A DNA stretch of 64,000 nucleotides, from contig NZ_JAUFQV010000043.1 in NCBI RefSeq assembly GCF_030409945.1, positions 124,001 to 188,000 of the forward strand, written 5' to 3'. Each line of letters starts with the position of its first letter. The first letter of the stretch is position 1. Source of the stretch: Vibrio tapetis subsp. quintayensis (lineage in GTDB: Bacteria > Pseudomonadota > Gammaproteobacteria > Enterobacterales > Vibrionaceae). The position numbers and the translations under genes were made by a program. Positions 34,370 through 42,851 of this stretch are shown here, piece by piece. The notes under the pieces are model-generated. The model was not told where the DNA came from. It saw only the letters and a list, made by a program, of their open reading frames with translations, and did no database searches.

Positions 34370-34394
34370 AATATTTGTCGTCATTACAAATATT
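34370..34394. promoter_or_regulatory. Inverted repeat in the maoP-hdfR divergent promoter
   Basis: Perfect 9-bp arms AATATTTGT and ACAAATATT (34370-34378 and 34386-34394) separated by 7 nt. The spacing contains the T-N11-A pattern of LysR-type boxes (TTTGT...ACAAA). It lies between maoP and hdfR, so it may be the HdfR autoregulatory operator. Confidence 0.55.
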
Positions 34395-34478
34395 GTTCGT
34401 TATTCTCCATGATGTTAAAGCATAGAATGGGTGCACGACACGCGCGCCTAAATGACGGCCTAAAAAGAGAATGCACCA

Positions 34479-35366
34479 ATGGATGTAAAAGTATTTCGCA
34501 CCTTTCTTGAGGTGGCAAAAGTAAAGCACTTTGGTCGAGCTGCTGAAAATCTCTACATTACGCAGGCGGCGGTGAGTGCGCGTATAAAACAGTTAGAAAG
34601 CTTCTTCGATACCACTTTGTTTGTGCGTAACCGTAACAACATTCGCTTGACCTCATCAGGTGAACGTTTGATTGGCTATGCTGAAGTCATGGTGAATACT
34701 TTGCAGCAGGCGAGGTTTGAATTGTCGCTAGAAAGCAATAAAGCCCTGCAGTTGACTATTGGGGGTACGCCAAATATTTGGGATGCGTATTTACAAAACT
34801 GCTTGAGCATAGTGACGGATGCATTTTCTGGTTACGGGTTTATAGCCGAGGCGCTAAGCCGCGACCAACTGAACCGAAATTTACTTGAACGCACGCTCGA
34901 TATCGCATTTTCGTTTGATCCCATTAAGTCAGATGAATTCGTCAACACGAATGTGTCTGAGATAGTGCTGGTTTTGGTTTCTACAGAGCACAAAAATCTA
35001 CAGGATGTGTTTCAAGATAAATACGTCTACATTGATTGGGGCACGCAGTTCTCCAGTGAACATGCCGAACGGCACCCGCAGATCCCTGCGCCTTATATGA
35101 GAACCTCAACGGGACGCATCGCTTTGGATTTTATCTTGGAGAAAGGAGGCAGTGCTTATTTGCCTATTTCTTTAGTTGAACCGTTTTTGGCTTCTGAGCA
35201 GCTTTTTAAAGTAGAAGGTGTTGAAGAGTGGGCAAGGCCTCTGTACTTAACGTATCGTAAAAATAGCACATCATTAGAAGCCATTACTCAGGTAGAAACT
35301 CTGGTGAACAACATTGAGCCCTCGACGGCCTTTTTGTTACAACAAGCTGGAGAACAGCCAAATTAG
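34479..35366 (+). CDS. hdfR: LysR-family regulator HdfR
   Basis: A LysR-type regulator of 295 residues. The N-terminus closely follows E. coli HdfR: TFLEVAKVKHFGRAAENLY, ITQAAVSARIKQLE and FVRNRNNIRLTSSGERL. HdfR represses flhDC in E. coli; a role in motility control here is inference. It is divergent from maoP, the conserved partner arrangement, and is followed by a strong terminator, so it is monocistronic. The ATG at 34479 follows an AAGAGA. Confidence 0.87.
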   Translation: MDVKVFRTFLEVAKVKHFGRAAENLYITQAAVSARIKQLESFFDTTLFVRNRNNIRLTSSGERLIGYAEVMVNTLQQARFELSLESNKALQLTIGGTPNIWDAYLQNCLSIVTDAFSGYGFIAEALSRDQLNRNLLERTLDIAFSFDPIKSDEFVNTNVSEIVLVLVSTEHKNLQDVFQDKYVYIDWGTQFSSEHAERHPQIPAPYMRTSTGRIALDFILEKGGSAYLPISLVEPFLASEQLFKVEGVEEWARPLYLTYRKNSTSLEAITQVETLVNNIEPSTAFLLQQAGEQPN

Positions 35367-35395
35367 TGACAAACAGAATACAAATAGACAGACTA

Positions 35396-35426
35396 AACGC
35401 CACTCATTCTAGTGGCGTTTTTTTTG
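35396..35426 (+). terminator. Terminator of hdfR
   Basis: A perfect 9-bp stem AACGCCACT / AGTGGCGTT (35396-35404 and 35411-35419) with a 6-nt loop and nine T, 30 nt after the stop codon. Confidence 0.93.
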
Positions 35427-35474
35427 CATTTTTAAAAGCATCTGGCGCTCAATACATACTGGATTCTTTGTCAA

Positions 35475-35488
35475 TTGACCAAGATCAA
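35475..35488. promoter_or_regulatory. FNR-like site upstream of the YheO-like regulator
   Basis: TTGAC-CAAG-ATCAA matches the FNR consensus TTGAT-N4-ATCAA with one mismatch. It lies 139 nt before the regulator ATG, in an AT-rich control region. A CRP site would need TGTGA/TCACA arms, which are not present. Confidence 0.5.
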
Positions 35489-35515
35489 TTAAGTGTAAAT
35501 ATTTCATGCAAAAAT

Positions 35516-35580
35516 AATTATCATGAAATTTACTCATGATGATGCGGATAAATTATCATGGTAAAAACTTATTATCGTGA
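35516..35580 (+). repeat. Repeated ATTATC(A/G)TG boxes upstream of the YheO-like gene
   Basis: The word ATTATCATG occurs at 35517-35525 and 35552-35560 and, with one change, as ATTATCGTG at 35571-35579; an inverted CATGAT lies at 35535-35540. The spacing of 35 and 19 nt and the location 50-110 nt before the ATG suggest operator copies, possibly for the adjacent regulator. Confidence 0.5.
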
Positions 35581-35626
35581 GAATTATCTATCACTGATCA
35601 CATTTTAATTTCCCAGTAAAAATATA

Positions 35627-36274
35627 ATGGCTATCAAATCAAGAGGGCAAGGTTCAGTGAAAGTAGAAATAGACCTTAGTGTGCTTGCCAAGTTTATTGT
35701 TGGAGTTATTGGTCAAAATTGTGAAATAGTTATCCATGATTTAACAGACGTATCTAAATCAGTTATCGCAATTGAAAATGGTCATATTACTGGACGCGGA
35801 GTAGGTTCTCCGGCAACAGACTTAGCACTTAAGAAAATTAAAAGTATTCAACTTGGAAACGAAGAACCTTACGTAATTAATTATAAAAGTAAGGTACACG
35901 ATGGTGTTGAATTAAGATCGTCAACGTTCATCTTCTCCTATGACAATGTTGCAAAGTATATGCTTTGCTTAAATATTGATGATAGTCAAATTAATAATGC
36001 ATTGAGTGCAATAAAAACGCTCGTTCCTAATTGTGACATTGAGGAAAGAGACGAGACGTTTTTTAACTCTATAGAGGATGTAAGCAATAACATAATTGTA
36101 AAAACAATGGATTCACTGAGCATGACGGATTTGTCTCGATTGACTCTAGATGAAAAAAATATTTTTGTTAAAACAATAGATAAGTCAGGAATATTTACAA
36201 TAAAAGGAAATGTACAAAAAGTATCAAGGATGATGGGTATTTCTGAACAAACTTTATACCGATATTTGAAGTAA
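35627..36274 (+). CDS. YheO/DauR-like transcriptional regulator (PAS-like plus HTH)
   Basis: A regulator of 215 residues. The N-terminal YheO-type PAS-like domain is recognised from GQNCEIVIHDL, IAIENGHITGRGVGSPATDLAL and VINYKSKVHDGVELRSSTF; the C-terminal HTH ends in GNVQKVSRMMGISEQTLYRYLK. DauR of Pseudomonas, in this family, represses D-arginine use. ATG 35627 lacks a clear ribosome-binding site; GTG 35657, with AAGG upstream, is an alternative. The gene is visibly more AT-rich than its neighbours. It starts a four-gene same-strand run with RidA, a symporter and MetC, so it probably controls them. Confidence 0.85.
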   Translation: MAIKSRGQGSVKVEIDLSVLAKFIVGVIGQNCEIVIHDLTDVSKSVIAIENGHITGRGVGSPATDLALKKIKSIQLGNEEPYVINYKSKVHDGVELRSSTFIFSYDNVAKYMLCLNIDDSQINNALSAIKTLVPNCDIEERDETFFNSIEDVSNNIIVKTMDSLSMTDLSRLTLDEKNIFVKTIDKSGIFTIKGNVQKVSRMMGISEQTLYRYLK

Positions 36275-36283
36275 GGTAAATAA

Positions 36284-36664
36284 ATGAAAGTTCAGACTAA
36301 ATTTGCAGACGCAGCCCCAAAAGCTGTGGGATGTTACTGCCACATGGCCGTTGTTAATGATACAGGTTACATCTCGGGGCAGTTACCTCTTAACCCCGAA
36401 TCTATGGTTATTGATTCGCAAGATGTCGCCGATCAGGCTCGCCAATCTTTGGCTAATCTACACGCAATATTAAAAGACAGTGATTTGGATAAAACAAGCG
36501 TTGCTAAAACGACCATTTTACTCAATAACATTGCAGACTTTGCCGCAGTTAACGCGGTTTACAGTGATTTTTTCGGCGAACATAAACCGGCACGATCTTG
36601 CTTTTCAGTGGAAGCGTTACCGTTAGGTGCGTTGGTTGAAATTGAAGCAATTGTTGCTCTTTAA
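36284..36664 (+). CDS. RidA-family reactive intermediate deaminase
   Basis: A 126-residue trimeric enzyme that hydrolyses enamines and imines such as 2-aminoacrylate to keto acids and ammonia. The conserved blocks GYISGQLPLNPES, QSLANLHAILKDS and PARSCFSVEALPLGALVEIE are present, and the catalytic arginine is Arg104 of this chain. AAGG precedes the ATG, which lies 9 nt after the regulator. Beside MetC its natural task would be to clear 2-aminoacrylate made by beta-elimination. Other Rid subfamilies are possible, so no symbol is given. Confidence 0.9.
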   Translation: MKVQTKFADAAPKAVGCYCHMAVVNDTGYISGQLPLNPESMVIDSQDVADQARQSLANLHAILKDSDLDKTSVAKTTILLNNIADFAAVNAVYSDFFGEHKPARSCFSVEALPLGALVEIEAIVAL

Positions 36665-36746
36665 AATAACGTTATACAAGATTTATTAACGACTCAGTTC
36701 TTCTCTATTTAAATTGGTAATAAACCAATCCATGAGGATCTATACA

Positions 36747-37982
36747 ATGTGGAAAAAACTTGAACCCTACAAATCATCAATTATTTTACTTGCAGCTCTT
36801 GTTGTTGGTGGATTAATTGGTATATACATGCCAGATTTTGCAATGAAACTTAAACCGTTTGGTCAAATATTCTTAAATCTATTATTTATGATAATTGTGC
36901 CACTGGTTAGTGTTAGTGTAATGTCTTCAATCGCTAGCATGACCGACTTAAAAAAGCTGGGTAAAATACTAGGCGTTATTTTGGTTGTTTCAATTGCAAT
37001 GGCGGTTATTCCTGCTGTCGGAATTATTGGCCTTGCTTCTATATTCGACCCAGCACAAGGAGTGACGATTGAATTAAGTAAAGACTTCTCTGCTGACGCA
37101 TCAGGAATGGACTTTGTTAGTATGGTGACGACTAATGATTTCTCCGGACTATTATCCAAGTCGAATATATTGGCTCTGATTATTATGTCGGTAATTTCTG
37201 GTATTGCTATTGGTCAGTCTGGTGAGAATGGTAAAAAAATCGCCGAACTACTAAATAGCCTTAACGTTGTGATCATGAAAATTGTGGCGATTATTATGGT
37301 CGGCGCGCCGGTTGGTTTAGGTGCTTACTTTGCTTCTACAATGGCAAGTCAAGATCCTGAGCTTTTGGTTACGTTCGCTCGTGCTATTGGTTTGTTCTTT
37401 GCGGCATCTATCATCTACTTTGTGCTTGGTTCAACGGTTTACTCGTGGATTGGCGGTGGTCATAAGGCGGTACGTGCTTTCTGGCAGAATGCGTTAGAGC
37501 CATCGGCTACCGCATTAGGTACATGTTCTTCACTTGGTACCTTACCGGTGAACATCCGTGCTGCTAAGAAAATGGGTATTAAAGAAGACATCGCAGATAT
37601 CTGTTTACCTCTACTAGTGAATTTGAACAAGGGCGGCGTTGCCATGATTGCTGCGCTTAAAATTGTCTTCATTTACTCTGTGCTTGGCTTGGAATTCACC
37701 CCTGAAGTGTTCTTCATTACCATTTTGATTTCAGTCTTGTCTGCCATCATCGTTGGCGGTGTGCCGGGTGGTGCATTCCTTGGTGAAATCTTTATCGTCA
37801 CCTCGCTAGGGTTGCCAATTGAAGCTATTCCAATGCTAGTCGTCATCGGTGCTATTACAGATGCACCAGCAACATTGATTAACGTAATCCATGACTTAAA
37901 CGCGACTCAAATTGTAGAACGTTTTGTCGGTAAAAGTGAGAAGGTTGAAACCCAATCTGACGCTCAATTGCAAGAAGCCTAA
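36747..37982 (+). CDS. Dicarboxylate/amino acid:cation symporter (DAACS family)
   Basis: A sodium- or proton-coupled importer of 411 residues in the glutamate transporter fold. Visible features are LNLLFMIIVPLVSVSVMSSI in the third helix, the re-entrant loop segment PSATALGTCSSLGTLP (family serine-rich motif, here with Thr and Cys), NLNKGGVAMIAALK, and the substrate-site stretch VPGGAFLGE with ITDAPATLINV. ATG 36747 is preceded by GAGGA; the frame extends to 36714. Some DAACS members (TcyP type) carry cystine; with MetC next to it, a sulfur amino acid is a reasonable but unproven substrate. Confidence 0.87.
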   Translation: MWKKLEPYKSSIILLAALVVGGLIGIYMPDFAMKLKPFGQIFLNLLFMIIVPLVSVSVMSSIASMTDLKKLGKILGVILVVSIAMAVIPAVGIIGLASIFDPAQGVTIELSKDFSADASGMDFVSMVTTNDFSGLLSKSNILALIIMSVISGIAIGQSGENGKKIAELLNSLNVVIMKIVAIIMVGAPVGLGAYFASTMASQDPELLVTFARAIGLFFAASIIYFVLGSTVYSWIGGGHKAVRAFWQNALEPSATALGTCSSLGTLPVNIRAAKKMGIKEDIADICLPLLVNLNKGGVAMIAALKIVFIYSVLGLEFTPEVFFITILISVLSAIIVGGVPGGAFLGEIFIVTSLGLPIEAIPMLVVIGAITDAPATLINVIHDLNATQIVERFVGKSEKVETQSDAQLQEA

Positions 37983-37996
37983 TTAAGAGAAATATT

Positions 37997-39199
37997 ATGT
38001 CTATTGAAAAATTTGATACACAACTTGTCACCGCTGGTCGCTCTAGAAAATTCGGTCAGGGTTCAGTAAATACGGTTATTCAGCGTGCGTCGTCTTTGGT
38101 TTTTGATTCTGTTAAAGCGAAGAAATTTGCAACAGCGAATCGCGCTAACGGTGAGTTATTCTACGGACGTCGTGGTACGTTGACTCATTTCTCGCTACAA
38201 GAAGCGATGGTTGAACTTGAAGGTGGCGCAGGCTGTGCACTATACCCATGCGGAGCCGCTGCGGTTTCAAATGCTATCTTGTCTTTTGTTGAGTCTGGCG
38301 ACCATGTATTGATGACTGGCGCGGCTTACGAGCCGTCACAAGATTTTTGTAACATCATTCTTAAAGATATGAACGTTTCAACTGACTACTACGATCCACT
38401 CATCGGTGCTGATATTGGTAAGCTTGTGAAACCGAATACCAAAGTGGTGTTCTTAGAGTCTCCAAGCTCAGTCACCATGGAAGTTCAGGACATACCGTCA
38501 ATGGTGAAAGCGGTGCGTGCCGTCAATTCAGAAATCATCATCATGATCGATAACACGTGGGCCGCAGGGATCTTATTCAAAGCACTAGAGCACGACATCG
38601 ATATCTCGATTCAAGCCGGTACTAAGTACATTGTTGGCCACTCTGATGCCATGTTAGGCACCGCGGTTGCCAATGAACGTTGTTGGGCACGCTTAAGAGA
38701 GCGCTCTTACTTGATGGGCCAGATGGTTGATGCTGATACCGCTTATGTTGCCGCTCGTGGTTTACGCACTATGGGTGTAAGACTAAAACAACATCACGAA
38801 AGCAGCATTAAAATTGCCCAGTGGTTAAGCGAACGTCCAGAAGTAGAGCGAGTGAATCATCCAGCATTACCAAGTTGTAAAGGTCATGAGTTCTACGTGC
38901 GAGACTTTAACGGCTGTAATGGCTTGTTCTCCTTTATTTTAAAAGAGCGTTTGTCAGATGAGCAATTGGCGAATTACTTGGATAACTTCCACCACTTCAG
39001 CATGGCGTATTCGTGGGGCGGTTACGAGTCATTGGTTTTGGCAAATCAACCAGAAGAGCTAGACGCGATTCGTCCTGCGGGTGGCGTAGACTTTGCTGGA
39101 ACCCTAGTGCGTGTGCACATTGGTTTAGAAGGTGTCGATGAGCTGATTGCTGATTTGGAAGAAGGTTTCAACCGCATAGCAAACTCGTCGAACGAATAA
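37997..39199 (+). CDS. metC: Cystathionine beta-lyase
   Basis: A PLP enzyme that cleaves cystathionine to homocysteine, pyruvate and ammonia, and can also act as cysteine desulfhydrase. The 400 residues align with E. coli MetC nearly throughout: VIQRASSLVFDSVKAKKFAT, GELFYGRRGTLTHFSLQ, and the PLP lysine Lys210 in QAGTKYIVGHSDAM; MAYSWGGYESL is near the end. It starts 14 nt after the symporter gene and ends at a terminator. Its location in an operon with a transporter, RidA and a YheO-type regulator suggests a catabolic more than a methionine-biosynthetic role. Confidence 0.94.
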   Translation: MSIEKFDTQLVTAGRSRKFGQGSVNTVIQRASSLVFDSVKAKKFATANRANGELFYGRRGTLTHFSLQEAMVELEGGAGCALYPCGAAAVSNAILSFVESGDHVLMTGAAYEPSQDFCNIILKDMNVSTDYYDPLIGADIGKLVKPNTKVVFLESPSSVTMEVQDIPSMVKAVRAVNSEIIIMIDNTWAAGILFKALEHDIDISIQAGTKYIVGHSDAMLGTAVANERCWARLRERSYLMGQMVDADTAYVAARGLRTMGVRLKQHHESSIKIAQWLSERPEVERVNHPALPSCKGHEFYVRDFNGCNGLFSFILKERLSDEQLANYLDNFHHFSMAYSWGGYESLVLANQPEELDAIRPAGGVDFAGTLVRVHIGLEGVDELIADLEEGFNRIANSSNE

Positions 39200-39249
39200 A
39201 TTAGCGATTGATTAGAATGTAAGAATTCTAAAAAATATCTCAACTAAAG

Positions 39250-39274
39250 TGCCTCCTAATATGGAGGCATTTTT
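39250..39274 (+). terminator. Terminator of the metC operon
   Basis: A perfect 7-bp stem TGCCTCC / GGAGGCA (39250-39256 and 39263-39269), 6-nt loop, five T, 50 nt after the metC stop. Confidence 0.88.
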
Positions 39275-39420
39275 GTATCTGTGTCATCCGTCCTTCTCAA
39301 TTCACTTCCTTACTTTGTTCAATTCTATTTAACGTACACGTCATTTATAAAATATGCAGTGTCATCACAACTAATATGCAACTGATGTTTTATTGATTGG
39401 GTAAAAGAGTAATTGATCAC

Positions 39421-39482
39421 AGCAATCAATATGGATGGTGTGATTCAAAATACCATATGATACAAGCGCCATATTGATTGCT
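39421..39482. promoter_or_regulatory. Long inverted repeat upstream of the secreted protease
   Basis: Perfect 14-bp arms AGCAATCAATATGG (39421-39434) and CCATATTGATTGCT (39469-39482) are separated by 34 nt and end 90 nt before the protease ATG. A related word, TTTATTGATTGGG, lies at 39389-39401. The surrounding 373-nt interval (39200-39572) has no gene. The arms contain TATTGAT, resembling half-sites of LuxR/HapR-type regulators; that link is speculative. Confidence 0.6.
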
Positions 39483-39572
39483 CAGGATATAAAGATTGCC
39501 TGTTTAGTGAGCAACAGAGAAATCAATAAACACAACGTCAGTAGGTAAAACGATAAAAATAAGGAATATACA

Positions 39573-41138
39573 ATGAAACATATTCAATGCTCGTTATTGT
39601 GCATGGGTATCGCGATGGCTTTTACCAGTGGTAGTGCTTTGGCGAATCAAATTGAGAAAAACGATCAAACCGTGATTGAAACTAACCGGGTGATTATCAA
39701 ATATAAACCAGTCAAGTTTCGGTTATTTGGAATCGATGATTTGGACTTTAGAAGAGTCGATACCGCTACAGTATTAAGCTCAGCGGTGGGTAGCGAAACA
39801 AAGTATGTGCGAACGCTATCAACGGGTGAGGAAGTCTTTGAACTTGAAAGCTGGAAAAATAGCGACGAATTGAACTTAGTCTTAAGCGGGATAGAGAATG
39901 ACCCTGCCGTTGAGTATGCTGAGCCAGATCTATTGATGCACCCATTAACGACACCGAATGATCCCCGTATGAGTGAATTATGGGGTGTGGGTAATAATGA
40001 TGCTGGAATGAATGTCACCTCCGTTTGGCCGAGTAATACGGGTAAAAGTGTCGTTGTTGCAGTAGTCGATACTGGCTATGTCAAACACGATGATCTGGAA
40101 CCCAATATGTTACCTGGCTGGGATTTCATCACGGAACCAAAAATGGGTAATGATGGCGATGGGCGAGACAGCGATGCGAGTGACCCAGGTGATTGGACCT
40201 TGCAAAATGAATGTCGTCAAAATACTCGGGCACGCAGCTCCTCATGGCACGGTACCCACGTTGCAGGTACGATTGCAGCAGTAGCAAACAACAATCAAGG
40301 TATCGCAGGTGTGGCATACGACGCGAAAGTTGTACCGGTACGTGTGTTAGGTCGATGTGGAGGCTATACCTCTGATATTGCCGACGGGATCATTTGGGCA
40401 TCGGGTGGCCGAGTTTCTGGGGCGGATCAGAATCGAAATCCAGCTCAGGTCATTAATATGTCGTTGGGGGGCGAAGGTCGCTGTTCTCGTACAACACAAA
40501 ATGCCATCGATTTGGCACGCTCAAATGGTGCGACTGTCGTTGTTGCAGCGGGAAACAGCAATCGAGATGCCAATAATTTTACCCCAGCTAGTTGTTCCAA
40601 TGTGATAACCGTAGCAGCGGTTAATAAGGTTGGTAGCCGTTCATATTATTCAAATTTTGGCGCGGCCATTGATGTTGCCGCTCCAGGGGGAGAATACACC
40701 AGTGCTGGTAAAACTGAGGCCATTTTGTCTACCATTAATACTGGTGAAAAGCAGCCGACAACTCAAGGTTACGGATATTATCAAGGGACGAGTATGGCTG
40801 CCCCTCATGTCGCCGGCCTCGCTGCATTGTTGTATCAAGCTGATCCTACCATCACACCAGACAAAGTTGAGAGTATCATTAAGCAGTCATCTCGTGCATT
40901 TCCTAACCCCAATCAATGCATTGGTTGTGGCTCGGGTTTAGCTGACGCTACAGCGGCAATCAACTTATTAAACAGTGGCGAAATTCCGACGCCAACTCTG
41001 GACCAATGGAACGCCAGCGAAGTCTATTCCAAAGGAGAGAAAGTCACTCATAATGGCTCAGCTTACACCGCTAAATGGTGGAATGTAAATGAGGAGCCAG
41101 GTACCGACCTATGGGGGCCATGGCAGAAAAATCAGTAA
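39573..41138 (+). CDS. Secreted subtilisin-family serine protease with chitin-binding-like tail
   Basis: An extracellular S8 peptidase of 521 residues. It has a signal peptide (cleavage near ALANQ, residues 1-25), a propeptide-like region (about 30-125, ending in VEYAEPDLLMHP), the catalytic domain with Asp166 (VAVVDTGY), His226 (SSWHGTHVAG) and Ser407 (GTSMAAPHVAGLAAL), and a C-terminal module of about 45 residues (WNASEVYSKGEKVTHNG, WWNVNEEPG) of the CBM5/12 carbohydrate-binding type. Cysteine pairs suggest disulfides. AAGGA precedes the ATG. It is a single gene with its own terminator. Breakdown of chitin-associated protein is a plausible role. Confidence 0.93.
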   Translation: MKHIQCSLLCMGIAMAFTSGSALANQIEKNDQTVIETNRVIIKYKPVKFRLFGIDDLDFRRVDTATVLSSAVGSETKYVRTLSTGEEVFELESWKNSDELNLVLSGIENDPAVEYAEPDLLMHPLTTPNDPRMSELWGVGNNDAGMNVTSVWPSNTGKSVVVAVVDTGYVKHDDLEPNMLPGWDFITEPKMGNDGDGRDSDASDPGDWTLQNECRQNTRARSSSWHGTHVAGTIAAVANNNQGIAGVAYDAKVVPVRVLGRCGGYTSDIADGIIWASGGRVSGADQNRNPAQVINMSLGGEGRCSRTTQNAIDLARSNGATVVVAAGNSNRDANNFTPASCSNVITVAAVNKVGSRSYYSNFGAAIDVAAPGGEYTSAGKTEAILSTINTGEKQPTTQGYGYYQGTSMAAPHVAGLAALLYQADPTITPDKVESIIKQSSRAFPNPNQCIGCGSGLADATAAINLLNSGEIPTPTLDQWNASEVYSKGEKVTHNGSAYTAKWWNVNEEPGTDLWGPWQKNQ

Positions 41139-41160
41139 CTGATTGATGTGCAGACAGGAT

Positions 41161-41191
41161 AAACGGTTACCAAAATGGGTAACCGTTTTTT
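41161..41191. terminator. Terminator between the protease and yejF
   Basis: A perfect 11-bp stem AAACGGTTACC / GGTAACCGTTT (41161-41171 and 41178-41188) with a 6-nt loop and T-run. It lies 22 nt after the protease stop and 11 nt beyond the yejF stop, so it can serve both strands. Confidence 0.9.
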
Positions 41192-41202
41192 GATACTAGT
41201 CG

Positions 41203-42849
41203 TTAGTTCTGGCCTACTTTAGAAAGCTCGACCAAGGTTTGTGTATATTCGTGTTGAGGGTTGTCAAACAGTTGCTTGGTGTTGCCTTGTTCAATGACTT
41301 TGCCTTCTCGTAGCACCAGAGTGTAATGACACAGAGATTTCACGACATTTAAATCGTGGCTGATAAATAAGTAAGTGAGCCCATATTTGATTTGTAGATC
41401 TTTAAGTAGATCCAACACCTGCGCTTGCACGGTTCTGTCTAATGACGAGGTGGGTTCATCGAGCAAAATGAATTCAGGCTTTAAGATGAGCGCACGGGCA
41501 ATGGCAATACGCTGACGTTGCCCACCAGAAAATTCATTCGGGTAGCGAAAACGAGTGTCGGTATCTAATCCCACTTCTTCCATGGCTTCACAAATGGCTC
41601 TGTCTTGTTCTACTTCGGTGAGTTTCTCGTGAACTTTTAAGCCCTCACCAATGATCTGCGCCACTGACATTCTTGGGTTTAATGCCGAAAACGGGTCTTG
41701 AAATACCACCTGCATGCGTCTTCTTAAAGGCAACATTGCGGCTCGATCAAAACCATTAATGGCTTGGCCATCAAAGTGAATGCCACCGTTACTGTTGAGT
41801 AATCTTAAAATGGCCATTCCAGTGGTCGATTTACCCGAGCCACTCTCGCCGACTAAGCCAATGGTTTGCCCTTTAGGCAGGCTGAAATTCACATCGGTGA
41901 CGGCTTTGACATGGGATACCACCTTTTTGAAAATGCCTCCGGTAATGGGGAACCAGACTTTAAGATCTTGGGTTTCGATTAAAGTCTTGCTGTCATCTTT
42001 GGTAGGAACGGGTTCGCCTTTCGGATCGGATTCAATTAGTTGGCGGGTGTAGGGGTGCTGAGGGTCGTTGAAGACTTCTTTACAGATCCCGGTTTCAACC
42101 AAATCGCCGTTTTTCATTACGGCGACGTTATCGGCAATTTGACGAACAATACTGAGGTCGTGGGTAATGAAAAGCATCGCCATGCCCAGCTCTTTTTGTA
42201 GATCTTTAAGTAAATCGAGGATCTGCGCCTGAACGGACACATCCAGCGCCGTGGTCGGTTCGTCGGCGATTAAGAGTTCGGGTTCATTGATCAGCGCAAT
42301 GGCGATCATCACACGTTGCCTTTCACCGCCAGAAAGCTCATGAGGGTACGCGTTTACCTTTTGCTCTGGATGTCGAATGCCAACTTTCTTTAACCATTCT
42401 AGGGCGAGCGCTTTCGCTTTGGTTGCTCGTGTTCCTCTGTGTATTTCTAAAATTTCGACAAGTTGACGGCCAACCTTATGCAGCGGATTAAGAGACACCA
42501 TCGGCTCTTGGAAAATCATGCCAATTCGGCCGCCACGAATGCCACGTAACTGACGTTCGCTGCACTGCAATAAATCCAAGCCATCAAATAAGATACGCCC
42601 AGACAAATAGTGAGTTGCGCCTTTTGGTAGCAAGCGCATGATGGCATTAGCGGTAACCGATTTGCCCGAACCACTTTCGCCTACTAGCGCTAAGGTTTCG
42701 CCTTTTTTGATGTTTAAGTTGACCGCGTGAGTGATCACTTCGACATCGTTTGTTCGGCCAAATCCTACCGACAGATTTTGAATGCTAAGCAGCGCTGCCT
42801 CTGGTGATTTAGTCTCTGTTGATTGAGTGCTAGGAAGAGTATCGCTCAT
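41203..42849 (-). CDS. yejF: Oligopeptide/microcin C ABC transporter, double ATPase YejF
   Basis: The energising subunit of the YejABEF importer, with two ABC domains in one chain of 548 residues. Each half has a Walker A (GESGSGKSVTANA near residue 57; GESGSGKSTTGMA near residue 333), a signature (LSGGERQRV and FSGGQRQRI) and a Walker B (LLIADEPTTALD and FILLDEPTSSLD). The ATG is two bases after the yejE stop, with AGAGG upstream. The last gene of the operon, it ends at a bidirectional terminator. E. coli Yej imports peptides and microcin C. Confidence 0.93.
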   Translation of the reverse strand: MSDTLPSTQSTETKSPEAALLSIQNLSVGFGRTNDVEVITHAVNLNIKKGETLALVGESGSGKSVTANAIMRLLPKGATHYLSGRILFDGLDLLQCSERQLRGIRGGRIGMIFQEPMVSLNPLHKVGRQLVEILEIHRGTRATKAKALALEWLKKVGIRHPEQKVNAYPHELSGGERQRVMIAIALINEPELLIADEPTTALDVSVQAQILDLLKDLQKELGMAMLFITHDLSIVRQIADNVAVMKNGDLVETGICKEVFNDPQHPYTRQLIESDPKGEPVPTKDDSKTLIETQDLKVWFPITGGIFKKVVSHVKAVTDVNFSLPKGQTIGLVGESGSGKSTTGMAILRLLNSNGGIHFDGQAINGFDRAAMLPLRRRMQVVFQDPFSALNPRMSVAQIIGEGLKVHEKLTEVEQDRAICEAMEEVGLDTDTRFRYPNEFSGGQRQRIAIARALILKPEFILLDEPTSSLDRTVQAQVLDLLKDLQIKYGLTYLFISHDLNVVKSLCHYTLVLREGKVIEQGNTKQLFDNPQHEYTQTLVELSKVGQN

Positions 42850-42851
42850 GC

